Of a stretch of DNA of 64,000 bases, positions 1 through 8,433 are shown one piece after another. Position 1 is the stretch's first letter. The number at the start of each line of letters is the position of its first letter. Made by a program: the position numbers and the translations under genes. The stretch covers positions 62,001 to 126,000 of the forward strand of contig JBMHDL010000003.1 in assembly GCA_049889415.1 (NCBI GenBank), read 5' to 3'. The notes below the pieces were generated by a model, which was not told the origin of the DNA, made no database searches, and was given only the letters and a program-made list of their open reading frames with translations. This DNA is from JAYQKL01 sp049889415 (lineage in GTDB: Bacteria; Pseudomonadota; Alphaproteobacteria; RS24).

Positions 1-419
1 CGGCCAATATGGTTATCGGTTCGGTGTTCGCTGGATTGAACAAAATCAACAAACCCATCAGCGAGTCCCCAGTGAGTGCGGCACAGGTGGGTGAATTGAT
101 TGATTTGATCGCCGACAACACCATTTCCGGGCGCATTGCCAAGGATGTGTTTGAAATGATGTTCTATGACGGCGATGACCAAGGCAAAGACCCGTCTACT
201 CTGGTTGAGGAGAAGGGCTTGAAACAGGTCACAGATACCGGCGCCATTGAGGCGGCCGTGGACGAGGTGATCGCCGCCAATCCGGATAAGGTGGAGCAGG
301 CCAGGGAAAAACCGAAAATGGCGGGCTGGTTTGTTGGCCAGGTTATGCAGGCCACTGGCGGCAAGGCCAATCCGCAGGCCGTGAATCAGCTTGTCATGCA
401 AAAACTCGGCCTTGAGTGA
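1..419 (+). CDS. gatB: Asp/Glu-tRNA(Asn/Gln) amidotransferase subunit B, 3' end
   Basis: This is the C-terminal part of GatB; the reading frame is open through the left edge, so the start lies outside the window. GatB is the kinase and tRNA-binding subunit of the GatCAB complex, which converts Glu-tRNA(Gln) and Asp-tRNA(Asn) to the amide forms in the cytoplasm. The visible part carries the linker and the YqeY-like tail domain, recognised from stretches such as TISGRIAKDVFE and the closing GKANPQAVNQLVMQKL, which are typical of GatB tails. The catalytic kinase domain is not in view. The gene ends in TGA, followed by 113 bp before the aldehyde dehydrogenase. Identification is from remembered family signatures and is firm. 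Confidence 0.93.
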   Translation, partial: ANMVIGSVFAGLNKINKPISESPVSAAQVGELIDLIADNTISGRIAKDVFEMMFYDGDDQGKDPSTLVEEKGLKQVTDTGAIEAAVDEVIAANPDKVEQAREKPKMAGWFVGQVMQATGGKANPQAVNQLVMQKLGLE

Positions 420-532
420 TACACAGACCCTTATGCCACATCTGGTTATATTTTTTGTTTTGGGGTTTTTAAGCTTGCTTGCGGGTTGTATGATTGGCTA
501 GGTTTATGCCAGAGCATTTTGGGGGGGATGAA

Positions 533-1999
533 ATGTCAGTATCAGCAGATAGTATCAAATTAAAGAAAAGCCTGAAGGACACACCCGTATCGACGATGAA
601 GCGGATTGTTGCGGCGCAGAAAAAGGCCCACCTGGATGAGGGGCCGGCCTCTGTTTCAACGCGCATTGACCGGATGGATCGCTGCATCACGCTTTTGAAA
701 GAGAATGATCACATCATAACTGAGGCCATCAATGCCGATTTCGGTAACCGGCCTCTGCATTTATCCATGATGGCGGATGTCGCGTCTCCGATTATGGACA
801 TGCAGAACGCAAAGAAAAATGTCACGAAATGGATGCGTACGGAAAAGCGCAAAACCAATTTCCCTTTCAATCTTTTGGGTGCCCGTTCAAAAGTCGAATA
901 TCAGCCCTTGGGTTGTGTCGGCAATATTGTTCCATGGAACTTCCCGGTTGGCTTGACCTTTGCACCTCTGGCCAGCATTTTTGCCGCCGGCAACCGCTCC
1001 GTTATCAAACCGTCCGAATTCACGCCACATACTTCCAACCTGCTCAAAGCATTGGTTGAGGAATATTTTGACGAGACCGAATTGGCGGTTGTCACCGGTG
1101 GGCCAAAGGTTGGCGCCGCCTTTGCGAAATTGCCCTTTGACCACCTGCTGTTTACCGGTGGTACAGCTATTGCCCCGCATATTCTGAGTGCGGCCTCAGA
1201 GGGTATTGTGCCGGTAACGCTGGAGCTGGGTGGGAAATCTCCCGTGATTGTTTCCGACACGGCTGATTTTGAGCTGGCAGCAAAGCGTATCATGAACGGT
1301 AAAATGATGAATGCCGGCCAAATCTGCCTGGCGCCCGATTACATCATGGTTTCCAAAGAGCGGCATGATGAGCTTGTGGATGGTCTGCAGAAAGCGGCCA
1401 AAGACATGTATCCGACCCTTAAGGACAATCCGGACTATACTTCGGTCATCAATGAGCGGCATTATGACCGCATTAAGGGATACGTTAAGGATGCCGCCCG
1501 CAAGGACGCAGAAATTGTTGAGATCAATCCCGCCGATGAGGACTTCCGTCAGCAGGAGCATTACAAAATTCCGCCGACCTTAATTCTCAAGCCATCCGAC
1601 CGGATGAAGGTCATGCAGGAGGAGATTTTCGGACCTCTCCTACCGATCAAAACCTATGACAGCGTGCAGGAGGCCATTACTTATGTGAATGAGCGACCGC
1701 ATCCGCTGGCCGTTTATTATTTTGGTCAGGACAAGGAACAGGAAAACCGCGTTGTGTCGCAAACAACATCAGGCGGGGTCTGCGTTAATGATGTGCTCAG
1801 TCACATCCAGCAGGAAGATCTGCCTTTTGGCGGTGTTGGGCCGAGCGGAACCGGTGCTTATTATGGCTTTGACGGGTTCAAGAATTTCAGCCATGCCAAG
1901 GCGGTTTATCGCCAGACCAAAAATGATACGGTCACTGCTATGCTGCGGCCGCCCTATGGTGACAAAATCCTCAACCTTTTGAAGACCATGACAAAATAG
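533..1999 (+). CDS. Aldehyde dehydrogenase, coniferyl-aldehyde dehydrogenase type
   Basis: NAD(P)-dependent aldehyde dehydrogenase of 488 residues, oxidising an aldehyde to the acid. The catalytic cysteine is in NAGQICLAPDY (about Cys265) and the general base glutamate in TLELGGKSP (about Glu231); FTGGTAI is the nucleotide-binding glycine stretch. The CLAPDY form of the active-site motif and the overall sequence resemble the coniferyl aldehyde dehydrogenase group, which also includes long-chain aldehyde enzymes, so the substrate is inferred only. I chose ATG 533 because a run of seven G lies just upstream at 521-527; in-frame TTG 494 and ATG 506 are possible but have no such site. It is monocistronic and convergent with the helicase gene, the stop codons being only 3 bp apart. 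Confidence 0.85.
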   Translation: MSVSADSIKLKKSLKDTPVSTMKRIVAAQKKAHLDEGPASVSTRIDRMDRCITLLKENDHIITEAINADFGNRPLHLSMMADVASPIMDMQNAKKNVTKWMRTEKRKTNFPFNLLGARSKVEYQPLGCVGNIVPWNFPVGLTFAPLASIFAAGNRSVIKPSEFTPHTSNLLKALVEEYFDETELAVVTGGPKVGAAFAKLPFDHLLFTGGTAIAPHILSAASEGIVPVTLELGGKSPVIVSDTADFELAAKRIMNGKMMNAGQICLAPDYIMVSKERHDELVDGLQKAAKDMYPTLKDNPDYTSVINERHYDRIKGYVKDAARKDAEIVEINPADEDFRQQEHYKIPPTLILKPSDRMKVMQEEIFGPLLPIKTYDSVQEAITYVNERPHPLAVYYFGQDKEQENRVVSQTTSGGVCVNDVLSHIQQEDLPFGGVGPSGTGAYYGFDGFKNFSHAKAVYRQTKNDTVTAMLRPPYGDKILNLLKTMTK

Positions 2000-2002
2000 G
2001 CG

Positions 2003-3424
2003 TCAGCCATCCTGACCGTTTTTCATGAAGGCGGGTACATTATCCCCGAAACCTTTGCCCCGTTTGGGTTGTAGCTCAGGTTTTTTCTCATCTTTCGCGG
2101 ATGCGTTGTTTTGTGTTTGCGTGACCTTTGTATCCATGTCTTTTGATGGAGTATCTTTTTTGCCCTTGCGACCAAGCAAGCCGCGGCGTTTCCCTTTGGC
2201 GGTTTGCTCCGCCCCGTCTTTAGGCGGTCCGCGTCGATTGCGGCCCTCGCTGCTGCGGGGCTTGTCTTTTTGCTCTTCGCTGCGCCTGGGCTTGGTGCGC
2301 GGTGATAGGGTATCAATTTCTTCAATGTCGATTTTCTGGTCGAGCATTTTCTCAATGGCGTCGACATATTTGCCGTCAGACGGGGTGGACAGGGTGAACG
2401 CCTCACCAGTTTTGCCGGCGCGACCCGTCCGGCCGATGCGGTGCACATAATCTTCCGCATGGGTGGGCACATCAAAATTGAACACATGGCTAACATCCGG
2501 AATATCGAGGCCGCGTGCGGCCACATCACTGGCGATCAGGAATTTGGCGTCTCCGCTCTTGAAGCGCTCCAGCATGTCCATGCGAGTGTACTGGTCCATA
2601 TCCCCATGCAGGCACACTGCGGCAAAGCCATGTTTGGTCATGGAGCCGTTCAATACGGAAATGTCTTTTTTGCGGTTGCAGAAAATGATGCCGTTTTTGA
2701 CCGAGTCGCGTCGCAGCAAAACACGCAGCGCTTCGCGCTTGCCGTCGCGGGTTGTCGGCACCAGCTTATGTGTGACTGTCGCATTGGCGGAAGAGGGGCG
2801 AGCCACCTCAATGCGTTCCGGGGCGGACAGGAATTGATCGGCAAGGCGGGTGATTTCAGGCGGCATGGTTGCTGAAAAGAACAGGGTCTGGCGGGTAAAG
2901 GGCAGGAGCTTGACGATTTTTTCAATATCAGGAATAAATCCCATATCAAGCATGCGGTCGGCCTCATCAATCACCAGCACTTCAACGCCGCGCAACAACA
3001 CGCCGCCGCGTTCCACATGATCAAGCAGGCGACCTGGCGTGGCGATTAACACATCAGCACCGCGCGTAATGGCGATTTCCTGATCCTTAAAGCTCACCCC
3101 GCCGATTAAAAGTGCCTTGGATAGTCGTGTGTGTTTCCCGTAAAGATCAAAATTATCCGCAACCTGAGCCGCCAACTCGCGGGTCGGCTCCAATATCAGG
3201 GTTCTTGGCATGCGGGCCTTGGCACGGCCCTTCATCAGCCGGTGAATCATCGGAAGCGTAAAGCTGGCCGTTTTGCCGGTTCCGGTCTGGGCTATGCCAA
3301 GCACGTCTTTGCCCTGCAGGACGACAGGAATGGCCTGTGCCTGAATGGGGGTCGGTTCGGTGTAACCGACCTCTTGGATAGCCTTCATTATTTTGGGGTC
3401 CAGCCCCATTTTATCAAATGTCAT
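2003..3424 (-). CDS. rhlE: DEAD-box ATP-dependent RNA helicase, RhlE type
   Basis: A 473-residue RNA helicase that unwinds RNA duplexes with ATP. The two RecA-like domains show all the usual motifs: the Q motif (PTPIQ), motif I AQTGTGKT, PTRELA, DEAD, SAT, and in the second domain HRIGRTGRAGK. After about residue 375 the protein becomes a low-complexity, strongly basic tail rich in K, R, S and E, ending in GFGDNVPAFM, a form of ending common in alphaproteobacterial RhlE-like helicases. Such tails usually anchor the enzyme to structured RNA. It stands alone with its own promoter upstream. The exact subtype among RhlE-like helicases is inferred from overall similarity, while the DEAD-box assignment is certain. 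Confidence 0.9.
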   Translation of the reverse strand: MTFDKMGLDPKIMKAIQEVGYTEPTPIQAQAIPVVLQGKDVLGIAQTGTGKTASFTLPMIHRLMKGRAKARMPRTLILEPTRELAAQVADNFDLYGKHTRLSKALLIGGVSFKDQEIAITRGADVLIATPGRLLDHVERGGVLLRGVEVLVIDEADRMLDMGFIPDIEKIVKLLPFTRQTLFFSATMPPEITRLADQFLSAPERIEVARPSSANATVTHKLVPTTRDGKREALRVLLRRDSVKNGIIFCNRKKDISVLNGSMTKHGFAAVCLHGDMDQYTRMDMLERFKSGDAKFLIASDVAARGLDIPDVSHVFNFDVPTHAEDYVHRIGRTGRAGKTGEAFTLSTPSDGKYVDAIEKMLDQKIDIEEIDTLSPRTKPRRSEEQKDKPRSSEGRNRRGPPKDGAEQTAKGKRRGLLGRKGKKDTPSKDMDTKVTQTQNNASAKDEKKPELQPKRGKGFGDNVPAFMKNGQDG

Positions 3425-3510
3425 GCGATACCGCCTTTTAGAGTTTTATTAACGCTTATGGTCAGCGTTTTTTTTCAGACCCACGCGGCCTGAGCCTTCA
3501 TCTGTGGCGC

Positions 3511-3538
3511 ACCATACGGGATAATCCGTAATTGTCAA
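3511..3538 (-). promoter_or_regulatory. Sigma-70 promoter of rhlE with palindromic spacer
   Basis: Read on the minus strand there is a consensus TTGACA (3538-3533), a 16-base spacer and TATGGT (3516-3511), placed about 85 bases before the helicase start codon. The spacer holds an inverted repeat, TACGG-N6-CCGTA at 3515-3530, which would put a bound dimer between the two promoter elements. The promoter is a good match by eye; the operator reading is inference. Confidence 0.55.
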
Positions 3539-3578
3539 ACTTTGAGAATGTGAATGGTCAAATACAAGCTTGGAAAAC

Positions 3579-5627
3579 TCATATATCCAACAGTTCTTCA
3601 CCCGCAAATTCAGCATTTTCCTGAATGAATTTGAAGCGCATTTCAGGTTTGTTGCCCATCAGCCTATTGACCGAGTCGGCTGTCATTTTGTCTTCATCCT
3701 CAGGGATTTCAATCCGCAAAAGAGTACGATTCTCGGGAAGCATGGTGGTTTCTTTCAACTGTGCGGGAAGCATTTCCCCCAACCCCTTGAACCGAGAGAC
3801 CTCGACTTTGGCACCGGCGCGGAACTCGTTTTTCAGGATTTCTTCACGATGTTCTTCGTCGCGGGCATAGAACGTTTTGCCGCCTTGGGCCAGGCGGTAT
3901 AGCGGAGGAACAGCAAGATACAGATGTCCTTCGCGGATCAGTTGCGGCATTTCCTCGTGGAAAAAGGTTATCAGCAGGGCGGCGATATGGGCGCCGTCCA
4001 CATCGGCATCCGTCATGATGATGACCCGTTCATAGCGCAACTTGTCACCGTCATAGGTGCCGCCGGTGCCGCAGCCAAGCGCCTGCACCAGATCATTGAT
4101 TAGCTGGCTTTGCTGTTTTTTCGCTGCTGTTGCGTTGGCGACATTTAGGATTTTGCCGCGCAGGGGCAAAATAGCTTGGGTGGCGCGGTTACGGGCCTGT
4201 TTTGCCGATCCGCCGGCTGAGTCACCCTCAACTATGAAGATTTCCGAACCTTCCTTGCCGTTTTGTGAGCAATCCGCAAGCTTGCCGGGCAGGCGCAATT
4301 TGCGTATGGCTGATTTGCGGCTGACTTCGCGCTCTTGCTTGCGGCGAATGCGTTCCTCAGCCCGGTCAATGACCCAGTTCAGCAATTTCTCGGCATGTAA
4401 CTTGTCACCCGCCAGCCACAATTCAAAAGCATCACGTACGCTTTGCTCAACAATTTTTGTGGCTTCCGGCGAAGCCAGCTTGTCTTTGGTCTGTCCCTGA
4501 AATTCCGGTTCTCGGATAAAGACGGACACCAGGGCGGAGGATGTTGCCATGACATCATCAGCCGTAATAATTGATGCTTTTTTGTTGCCTGTGAGGTCGC
4601 CATGCGCTTTCAACCCTTTAGTCAGAGCATTGCGCAAGCCTTGTTCATGCGTGCCGCCTTCTGCTGTCGGAACGGTGTTGCAATAGGACGAGACATGGCT
4701 GTCGCCGCCGCCGACCCAGGTCACGGCCCATTCCACACTGCCGTGCGAACCATCTTTCTGGACATTGCCGGCAAATGGGGCAGGGGTGACGGTGGTGCGC
4801 CCGCCGACCCTTTCGGACAGATAGTCCTTCAGGCCACCGGGGAAATGCAGCACATCTTCAGCTGGGCATTTTTCGGGATCAGCAATCAGTTCCGGTGCGC
4901 AATGCCAACGAATTTCAACACCGCCGAACAGATAGGCCTTGGCTTTGGCCATAGCATGCAGGCGAATCGGGTCAAATTTTGCCTTGTCTCCGAATATTTC
5001 GGGGTCAGGGTGGAAAATGACGGTGGTGCCATTGGCATTGGCCTTGCCGATTTTCTTCAGCTTGCCTTTCGAAAGACCTCTGGAGAATTGTTGTTCATAC
5101 AGGGTTTTGTTACGGGCCACCTGTACGCACAACCTGTCGGACAGGGCATTGACGACCGAAACCCCGACACCATGCAGGCCGCCCGATGTGTCATAAGCCC
5201 CATTACCGAATTTGCCGCCGGCATGCAGCGTGGTCATGATGACCTCAAGGGCTGATCTATCCTTAAATTTGGGATGCGGGTCAATTGGAATACCACGGCC
5301 ATTATCCGAAACCCGCAGACTGCCGTCCGTATTCAGTTCCACCTCAATGTAACTGGCATGACCGGCCACGGCCTCGTCCATGGAGTTATCAATAACCTCG
5401 GCAAACAAGTGGTGCAGGGCGCGGTTGTCCGTGCCGCCGATATACATGCCAGGGCGACGACGTACCGGCTCCAGGCCCTCCAGAACCTCGATGGCAGAGG
5501 CGTCATACTCACCGGATTTTTTGTTGCCCGCTTTGCTTTTTGGGGGTGCTTTCGCTGCGGTCTGCGGCGTTTCCTGCGCCGTTGCAAACAGGTCAGGGGT
5601 TGTGTCTTGTTTCTTTTTTCTGGCCAT
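3579..5627 (-). CDS. parE: DNA topoisomerase IV subunit B
   Basis: ATPase subunit of topoisomerase IV, which with ParC separates linked daughter chromosomes. Its 682 residues begin with a variable Lys/Ala/Pro-rich stretch of about 40 residues, then the GHKL ATPase domain (EVIDNSMDEA, DNGRGIP, GGLHGVGVSVVNALS), the transducer domain, the TOPRIM domain (VEGDSAGGSA near 450, DADVDGAHI near 550) and the C-terminal GyrB-like end (RFKGLGEM). The GTDNRALHHLFAEVIDN segment and the length, shorter than the roughly 800 residues of GyrB, favour ParE over GyrB. parC is not in the window. The gene lies between rhlE and the FkbM methyltransferase on the same strand, with gaps of 154 and 73 bp. Confidence 0.9.
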   Translation of the reverse strand: MARKKKQDTTPDLFATAQETPQTAAKAPPKSKAGNKKSGEYDASAIEVLEGLEPVRRRPGMYIGGTDNRALHHLFAEVIDNSMDEAVAGHASYIEVELNTDGSLRVSDNGRGIPIDPHPKFKDRSALEVIMTTLHAGGKFGNGAYDTSGGLHGVGVSVVNALSDRLCVQVARNKTLYEQQFSRGLSKGKLKKIGKANANGTTVIFHPDPEIFGDKAKFDPIRLHAMAKAKAYLFGGVEIRWHCAPELIADPEKCPAEDVLHFPGGLKDYLSERVGGRTTVTPAPFAGNVQKDGSHGSVEWAVTWVGGGDSHVSSYCNTVPTAEGGTHEQGLRNALTKGLKAHGDLTGNKKASIITADDVMATSSALVSVFIREPEFQGQTKDKLASPEATKIVEQSVRDAFELWLAGDKLHAEKLLNWVIDRAEERIRRKQEREVSRKSAIRKLRLPGKLADCSQNGKEGSEIFIVEGDSAGGSAKQARNRATQAILPLRGKILNVANATAAKKQQSQLINDLVQALGCGTGGTYDGDKLRYERVIIMTDADVDGAHIAALLITFFHEEMPQLIREGHLYLAVPPLYRLAQGGKTFYARDEEHREEILKNEFRAGAKVEVSRFKGLGEMLPAQLKETTMLPENRTLLRIEIPEDEDKMTADSVNRLMGNKPEMRFKFIQENAEFAGEELLDI

Positions 5628-5700
5628 GACGGACGCACTCCGGATAACGAATCATCCCTAGTTTACCCGCACAGCGCGATGGCTTCAAAAAAACTTATGA

Positions 5701-6528
5701 TCAGCCTTGAAGTTTCTCAACCAAATCCTGCCTGTCTTTACGCACGGCAACATAATAGGCCGGACGGAAGTTTTCATTGCGCTTGTCATAAGGGCCGAAC
5801 TCGACCCAGCGTGGCATGAGTTTGCCGATGTCATATCCGGAGAGCTGCTGATAAAAGTCCTCCAGGAAGGTGCGGGCGGCGATGTTGAATTCGCCATATT
5901 CAAAATAGACGACGTCCACTTTGCCAGCCTTCAGGGTTTTGGCGAATCCATCCAGTACAACTTTTTCCGACCCCTCAACATCAATTTTGAGGAAGTCAAT
6001 GTGCTTGAGCTTTTTGCGGCGCATGTAGCTGTCGCCCGTCGTGACCTTGCCGGTGACTGTCTGGGACTGGGCCAAGCCAGTTCGCTTGAACAGGCCTGCG
6101 GTTTCACTGCTGGAATTAAGAAAGATCTCTACCTTGCCGGTGGCATCGGACAAGCCTTCATTGTTGAGCGTGACATTGGCTAGGCCGGTTGTGGTCATTT
6201 CCAGCTGGCTGAATGTGTCTGGTACAAGTTCAAAAGCGTGGATCTGCATGTCCGAGTTCAGCCCTTTGGCGCAAATCGTCCACTCGCCTTTATTGGCCCC
6301 GACATCAAACGCCACATAATCCCTATTTGAGCCTTCCATTAGGGTCCGCATCAGCCAATATTCTCCATTGCGGACCATATGCCGGTCTTCATTGTTGAAC
6401 GCCTCAACGTTTTTCTCCATCCAGCGGCCGATTTTGTTGATCACAGGGTTGCGTCGCAGGCGGCCCATGACAAAACGGCGGGGCCGAAAAAACTTGATTT
6501 GGTTTTTGAGGGATGTCGGGTTTTCCAT
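5701..6528 (-). CDS. FkbM family SAM-dependent methyltransferase
   Basis: A 275-residue methyltransferase of the FkbM family. Motif I (FDVGANKGEW, about residues 73-82) binds S-adenosylmethionine; IDFLKIDVEGSEKVVLDG is the hallmark FkbM segment with the acidic post-motif. The N-terminal 60 residues are basic and helical in character and carry no signal peptide or membrane segment. FkbM enzymes O-methylate sugars or other small molecules, often in polysaccharide or lipid decoration, but the substrate cannot be read from the sequence. No glycosyltransferase or polysaccharide genes are nearby. It sits between parE and the glnBA operon, which makes it the gene here whose location least explains its job. 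Family assignment is firm; function is open. Confidence 0.85.
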   Translation of the reverse strand: MENPTSLKNQIKFFRPRRFVMGRLRRNPVINKIGRWMEKNVEAFNNEDRHMVRNGEYWLMRTLMEGSNRDYVAFDVGANKGEWTICAKGLNSDMQIHAFELVPDTFSQLEMTTTGLANVTLNNEGLSDATGKVEIFLNSSSETAGLFKRTGLAQSQTVTGKVTTGDSYMRRKKLKHIDFLKIDVEGSEKVVLDGFAKTLKAGKVDVVYFEYGEFNIAARTFLEDFYQQLSGYDIGKLMPRWVEFGPYDKRNENFRPAYYVAVRKDRQDLVEKLQG

Positions 6529-6604
6529 TGGTTACTCGGACGGAAAAAATATAATCGGTGGTAATATAACTTAATTTCTTGAATCCATCAGAGAAAAATG
6601 GATC

Positions 6605-6634
6605 AAAAAAGAGGCGGCTCGAAAGCCGCCTCTT
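6605..6634 (-). terminator. Rho-independent terminator of glnA
   Basis: Perfect 11-bp stem (6609-6619 with 6624-6634) closed, as read on the minus strand, by a TTCG tetraloop and followed by six T. It lies about 20 bp after the glnA stop codon and is a textbook intrinsic terminator that isolates glnBA from the methyltransferase gene. Confidence 0.92.
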
Positions 6635-6654
6635 GATGTTCGTATCCGTCAGGC

Positions 6655-8064
6655 TTAGACGGAGTAGTACATGTCGAACTCGACCGGGTGCGGGGCGTGT
6701 TCGAAGCGATATACCTCTTCCCATTTCAGTTCGAGATAGCCGTCAATCTGGTCATCATCCATGACACCGCCTTTTTTCAGGAAGTCACGGTCGGCGTCCA
6801 GAGCCTCAAGAGCTTCACGCAGGGAACCACAGACCTGCGGGACTTCCGCCAGCTCTTCCGGCGGCAGTTCATAAAGGTCTTTGTCCATTGGATCGCCCGG
6901 ATCGATTTTGTTCTCGATGCCGTCCAGACCGGCCATCAGCATGGCTGCGAAGGCCAGATACGGGTTGGCGGTTGGATCCGGGAACCGGATTTCAACACGC
7001 TTCGCCGGTGCTGAGGTCGCATACGGGATTCGGCAGGACGCTGAGCGGTTGCGGGCGGAGTAGGCCAGCAGAACCGGAGCCTCAAAACCCGGAATCAGAC
7101 GTTTGTAGGAGTTGGTGGACGGGTTGGTCAAAGCATTGATGGCTTTGGCATGCTTGATGATGCCGCCAATGTAGTACAAGCAGTCCTGTGACAGGTCGCC
7201 ATATTTGTCACCGGCGAAAAGCGGCTTGCCGTCTTTCCAGATGGACTGGTGGCAGTGCATGCCCGTGCCGTTGTCGCCCTGAACCGGCTTCGGCATGAAG
7301 GTCGCTGTTTTGCCAAAGGCATGGGCGACATTATGGACGACATATTTGTACAGCTGAAGGTCATCAGCAATGCTTGTCAGCGTGCCGAATTTGAGACCCA
7401 GCTCATGTTGGGCCGCCGCCACTTCGTGGTGATGTTTTTCAACATTCAGGCCGATTTCACGCATGACGGTCAGCATCTCGCCACGCAGGTCCTGACCGCT
7501 GTCCACTGGATTGACCGGGAAGTAGCCCCCTTTGGTGCGCGGGCGGTGACCCATATTGCCGCCTTCATACTCAGCGGCGGAGTTGTCTGGCAATTCGGTG
7601 CTGTCCAGACTGTAACCGCTGTTATAGGGATCATTTGAGAATCTTACATCGTCAAAAACGAAAAACTCCGCTTCAGGCCCAAAATAGGTCGTGTCGCCGA
7701 TACCGGTTGACTTGAGGTATTCCTCCGCACGCAGAGCTGTTGAACGCGGGTCCCGGTTGTAGCTCTCACCGGTTGACGGATCAACGATGTTGCAGAACAA
7801 GGTTAGGGTCGGCTGCGCATAAAAAGGATCCATTTTGGCCGTACCAGTGTCCGGCATCAGGCACATGTCGGATTCATTAATAGCCTTCCAGCCAGAAATT
7901 GAGGATCCGTCAAACATAGTACCTTCGTTGAAGAAATCCTCGTCAACGAGCGAAGAGTCGAGCGTGACATGTTGCATTTTACCGCGCGGATCTGTGAACC
8001 GCAGGTCAACATAGTTGATACCCTCGTCTTTGATTTTTTTAAGAATAGAAGAAGCGTCAGACAT
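6655..8064 (-). CDS. glnA: Glutamine synthetase, type I
   Basis: Glutamine synthetase I (469 residues, the usual length) joins ammonia to glutamate with ATP as a dodecamer. Visible signatures are MFDGSSISGW near the N terminus, the ATP-binding KPVQGDNGTGMH stretch, NRSASCRIP, and DKDLYELPPEE containing the tyrosine that adenylyltransferase GlnE modifies, so activity is probably controlled by adenylylation. The start is ATG 8064, with GGAG six bases upstream; a TTG at 8076 would bury that ribosome site. It follows glnB after 30 bp with no terminator between, so the two form the glnBA operon common in alphaproteobacteria and share the candidate sigma-54 promoter upstream of glnB. Confidence 0.97.
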   Translation of the reverse strand: MSDASSILKKIKDEGINYVDLRFTDPRGKMQHVTLDSSLVDEDFFNEGTMFDGSSISGWKAINESDMCLMPDTGTAKMDPFYAQPTLTLFCNIVDPSTGESYNRDPRSTALRAEEYLKSTGIGDTTYFGPEAEFFVFDDVRFSNDPYNSGYSLDSTELPDNSAAEYEGGNMGHRPRTKGGYFPVNPVDSGQDLRGEMLTVMREIGLNVEKHHHEVAAAQHELGLKFGTLTSIADDLQLYKYVVHNVAHAFGKTATFMPKPVQGDNGTGMHCHQSIWKDGKPLFAGDKYGDLSQDCLYYIGGIIKHAKAINALTNPSTNSYKRLIPGFEAPVLLAYSARNRSASCRIPYATSAPAKRVEIRFPDPTANPYLAFAAMLMAGLDGIENKIDPGDPMDKDLYELPPEELAEVPQVCGSLREALEALDADRDFLKKGGVMDDDQIDGYLELKWEEVYRFEHAPHPVEFDMYYSV

Positions 8065-8094
8065 TATAATCTCCAATATTTTCTAACCACGACA

Positions 8095-8433
8095 CTATAT
8101 TGCTTCGCCGCCAGTCTCGCCAGTCCTGATGCGGATGGCTTCCTGGATGTCCGAAACAAATATTTTCCCATCACCGATACGGCCTGTATGAGCCGCTTTC
8201 TGGATGGCCTCGACTGCTGCATTGACAGCGTCATCCTCAACAACTACCTCAAGTTTAACCTTGGGCAGAAAATCAACTACATATTCGGCACCACGGTAAA
8301 GCTCGGTATGACCTTTTTGACGCCCGAAACCCTTGGCTTCAGTGACCGTAATGCCTTGCATGCCCGCTTCCTGAAGCGCGTCTTTAACTTCGTCAAGCTT
8401 GAAAGGTTTGATGATGGCTTCAATTTTTTTCAT
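8095..8433 (-). CDS. glnB: Nitrogen regulatory protein P-II
   Basis: PII signal protein of 112 residues; a trimer that senses 2-oxoglutarate, ATP/ADP and, through GlnD uridylylation, glutamine, and then controls GlnE, NtrB and other targets. The T-loop tyrosine is present at residue 51 in GAEYVVDF, and the C-terminal loop HTGRIGDGKIFV is canonical. The start at ATG 8433 matches the universal MKKIEAIIKPF opening and has a purine-rich ribosome site (AGGGGAAAGAG) just upstream. It is glnB rather than glnK by its linkage to glnA and not to amtB, although sequence alone does not separate the two fully. Confidence 0.95.
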   Translation of the reverse strand: MKKIEAIIKPFKLDEVKDALQEAGMQGITVTEAKGFGRQKGHTELYRGAEYVVDFLPKVKLEVVVEDDAVNAAVEAIQKAAHTGRIGDGKIFVSDIQEAIRIRTGETGGEAI

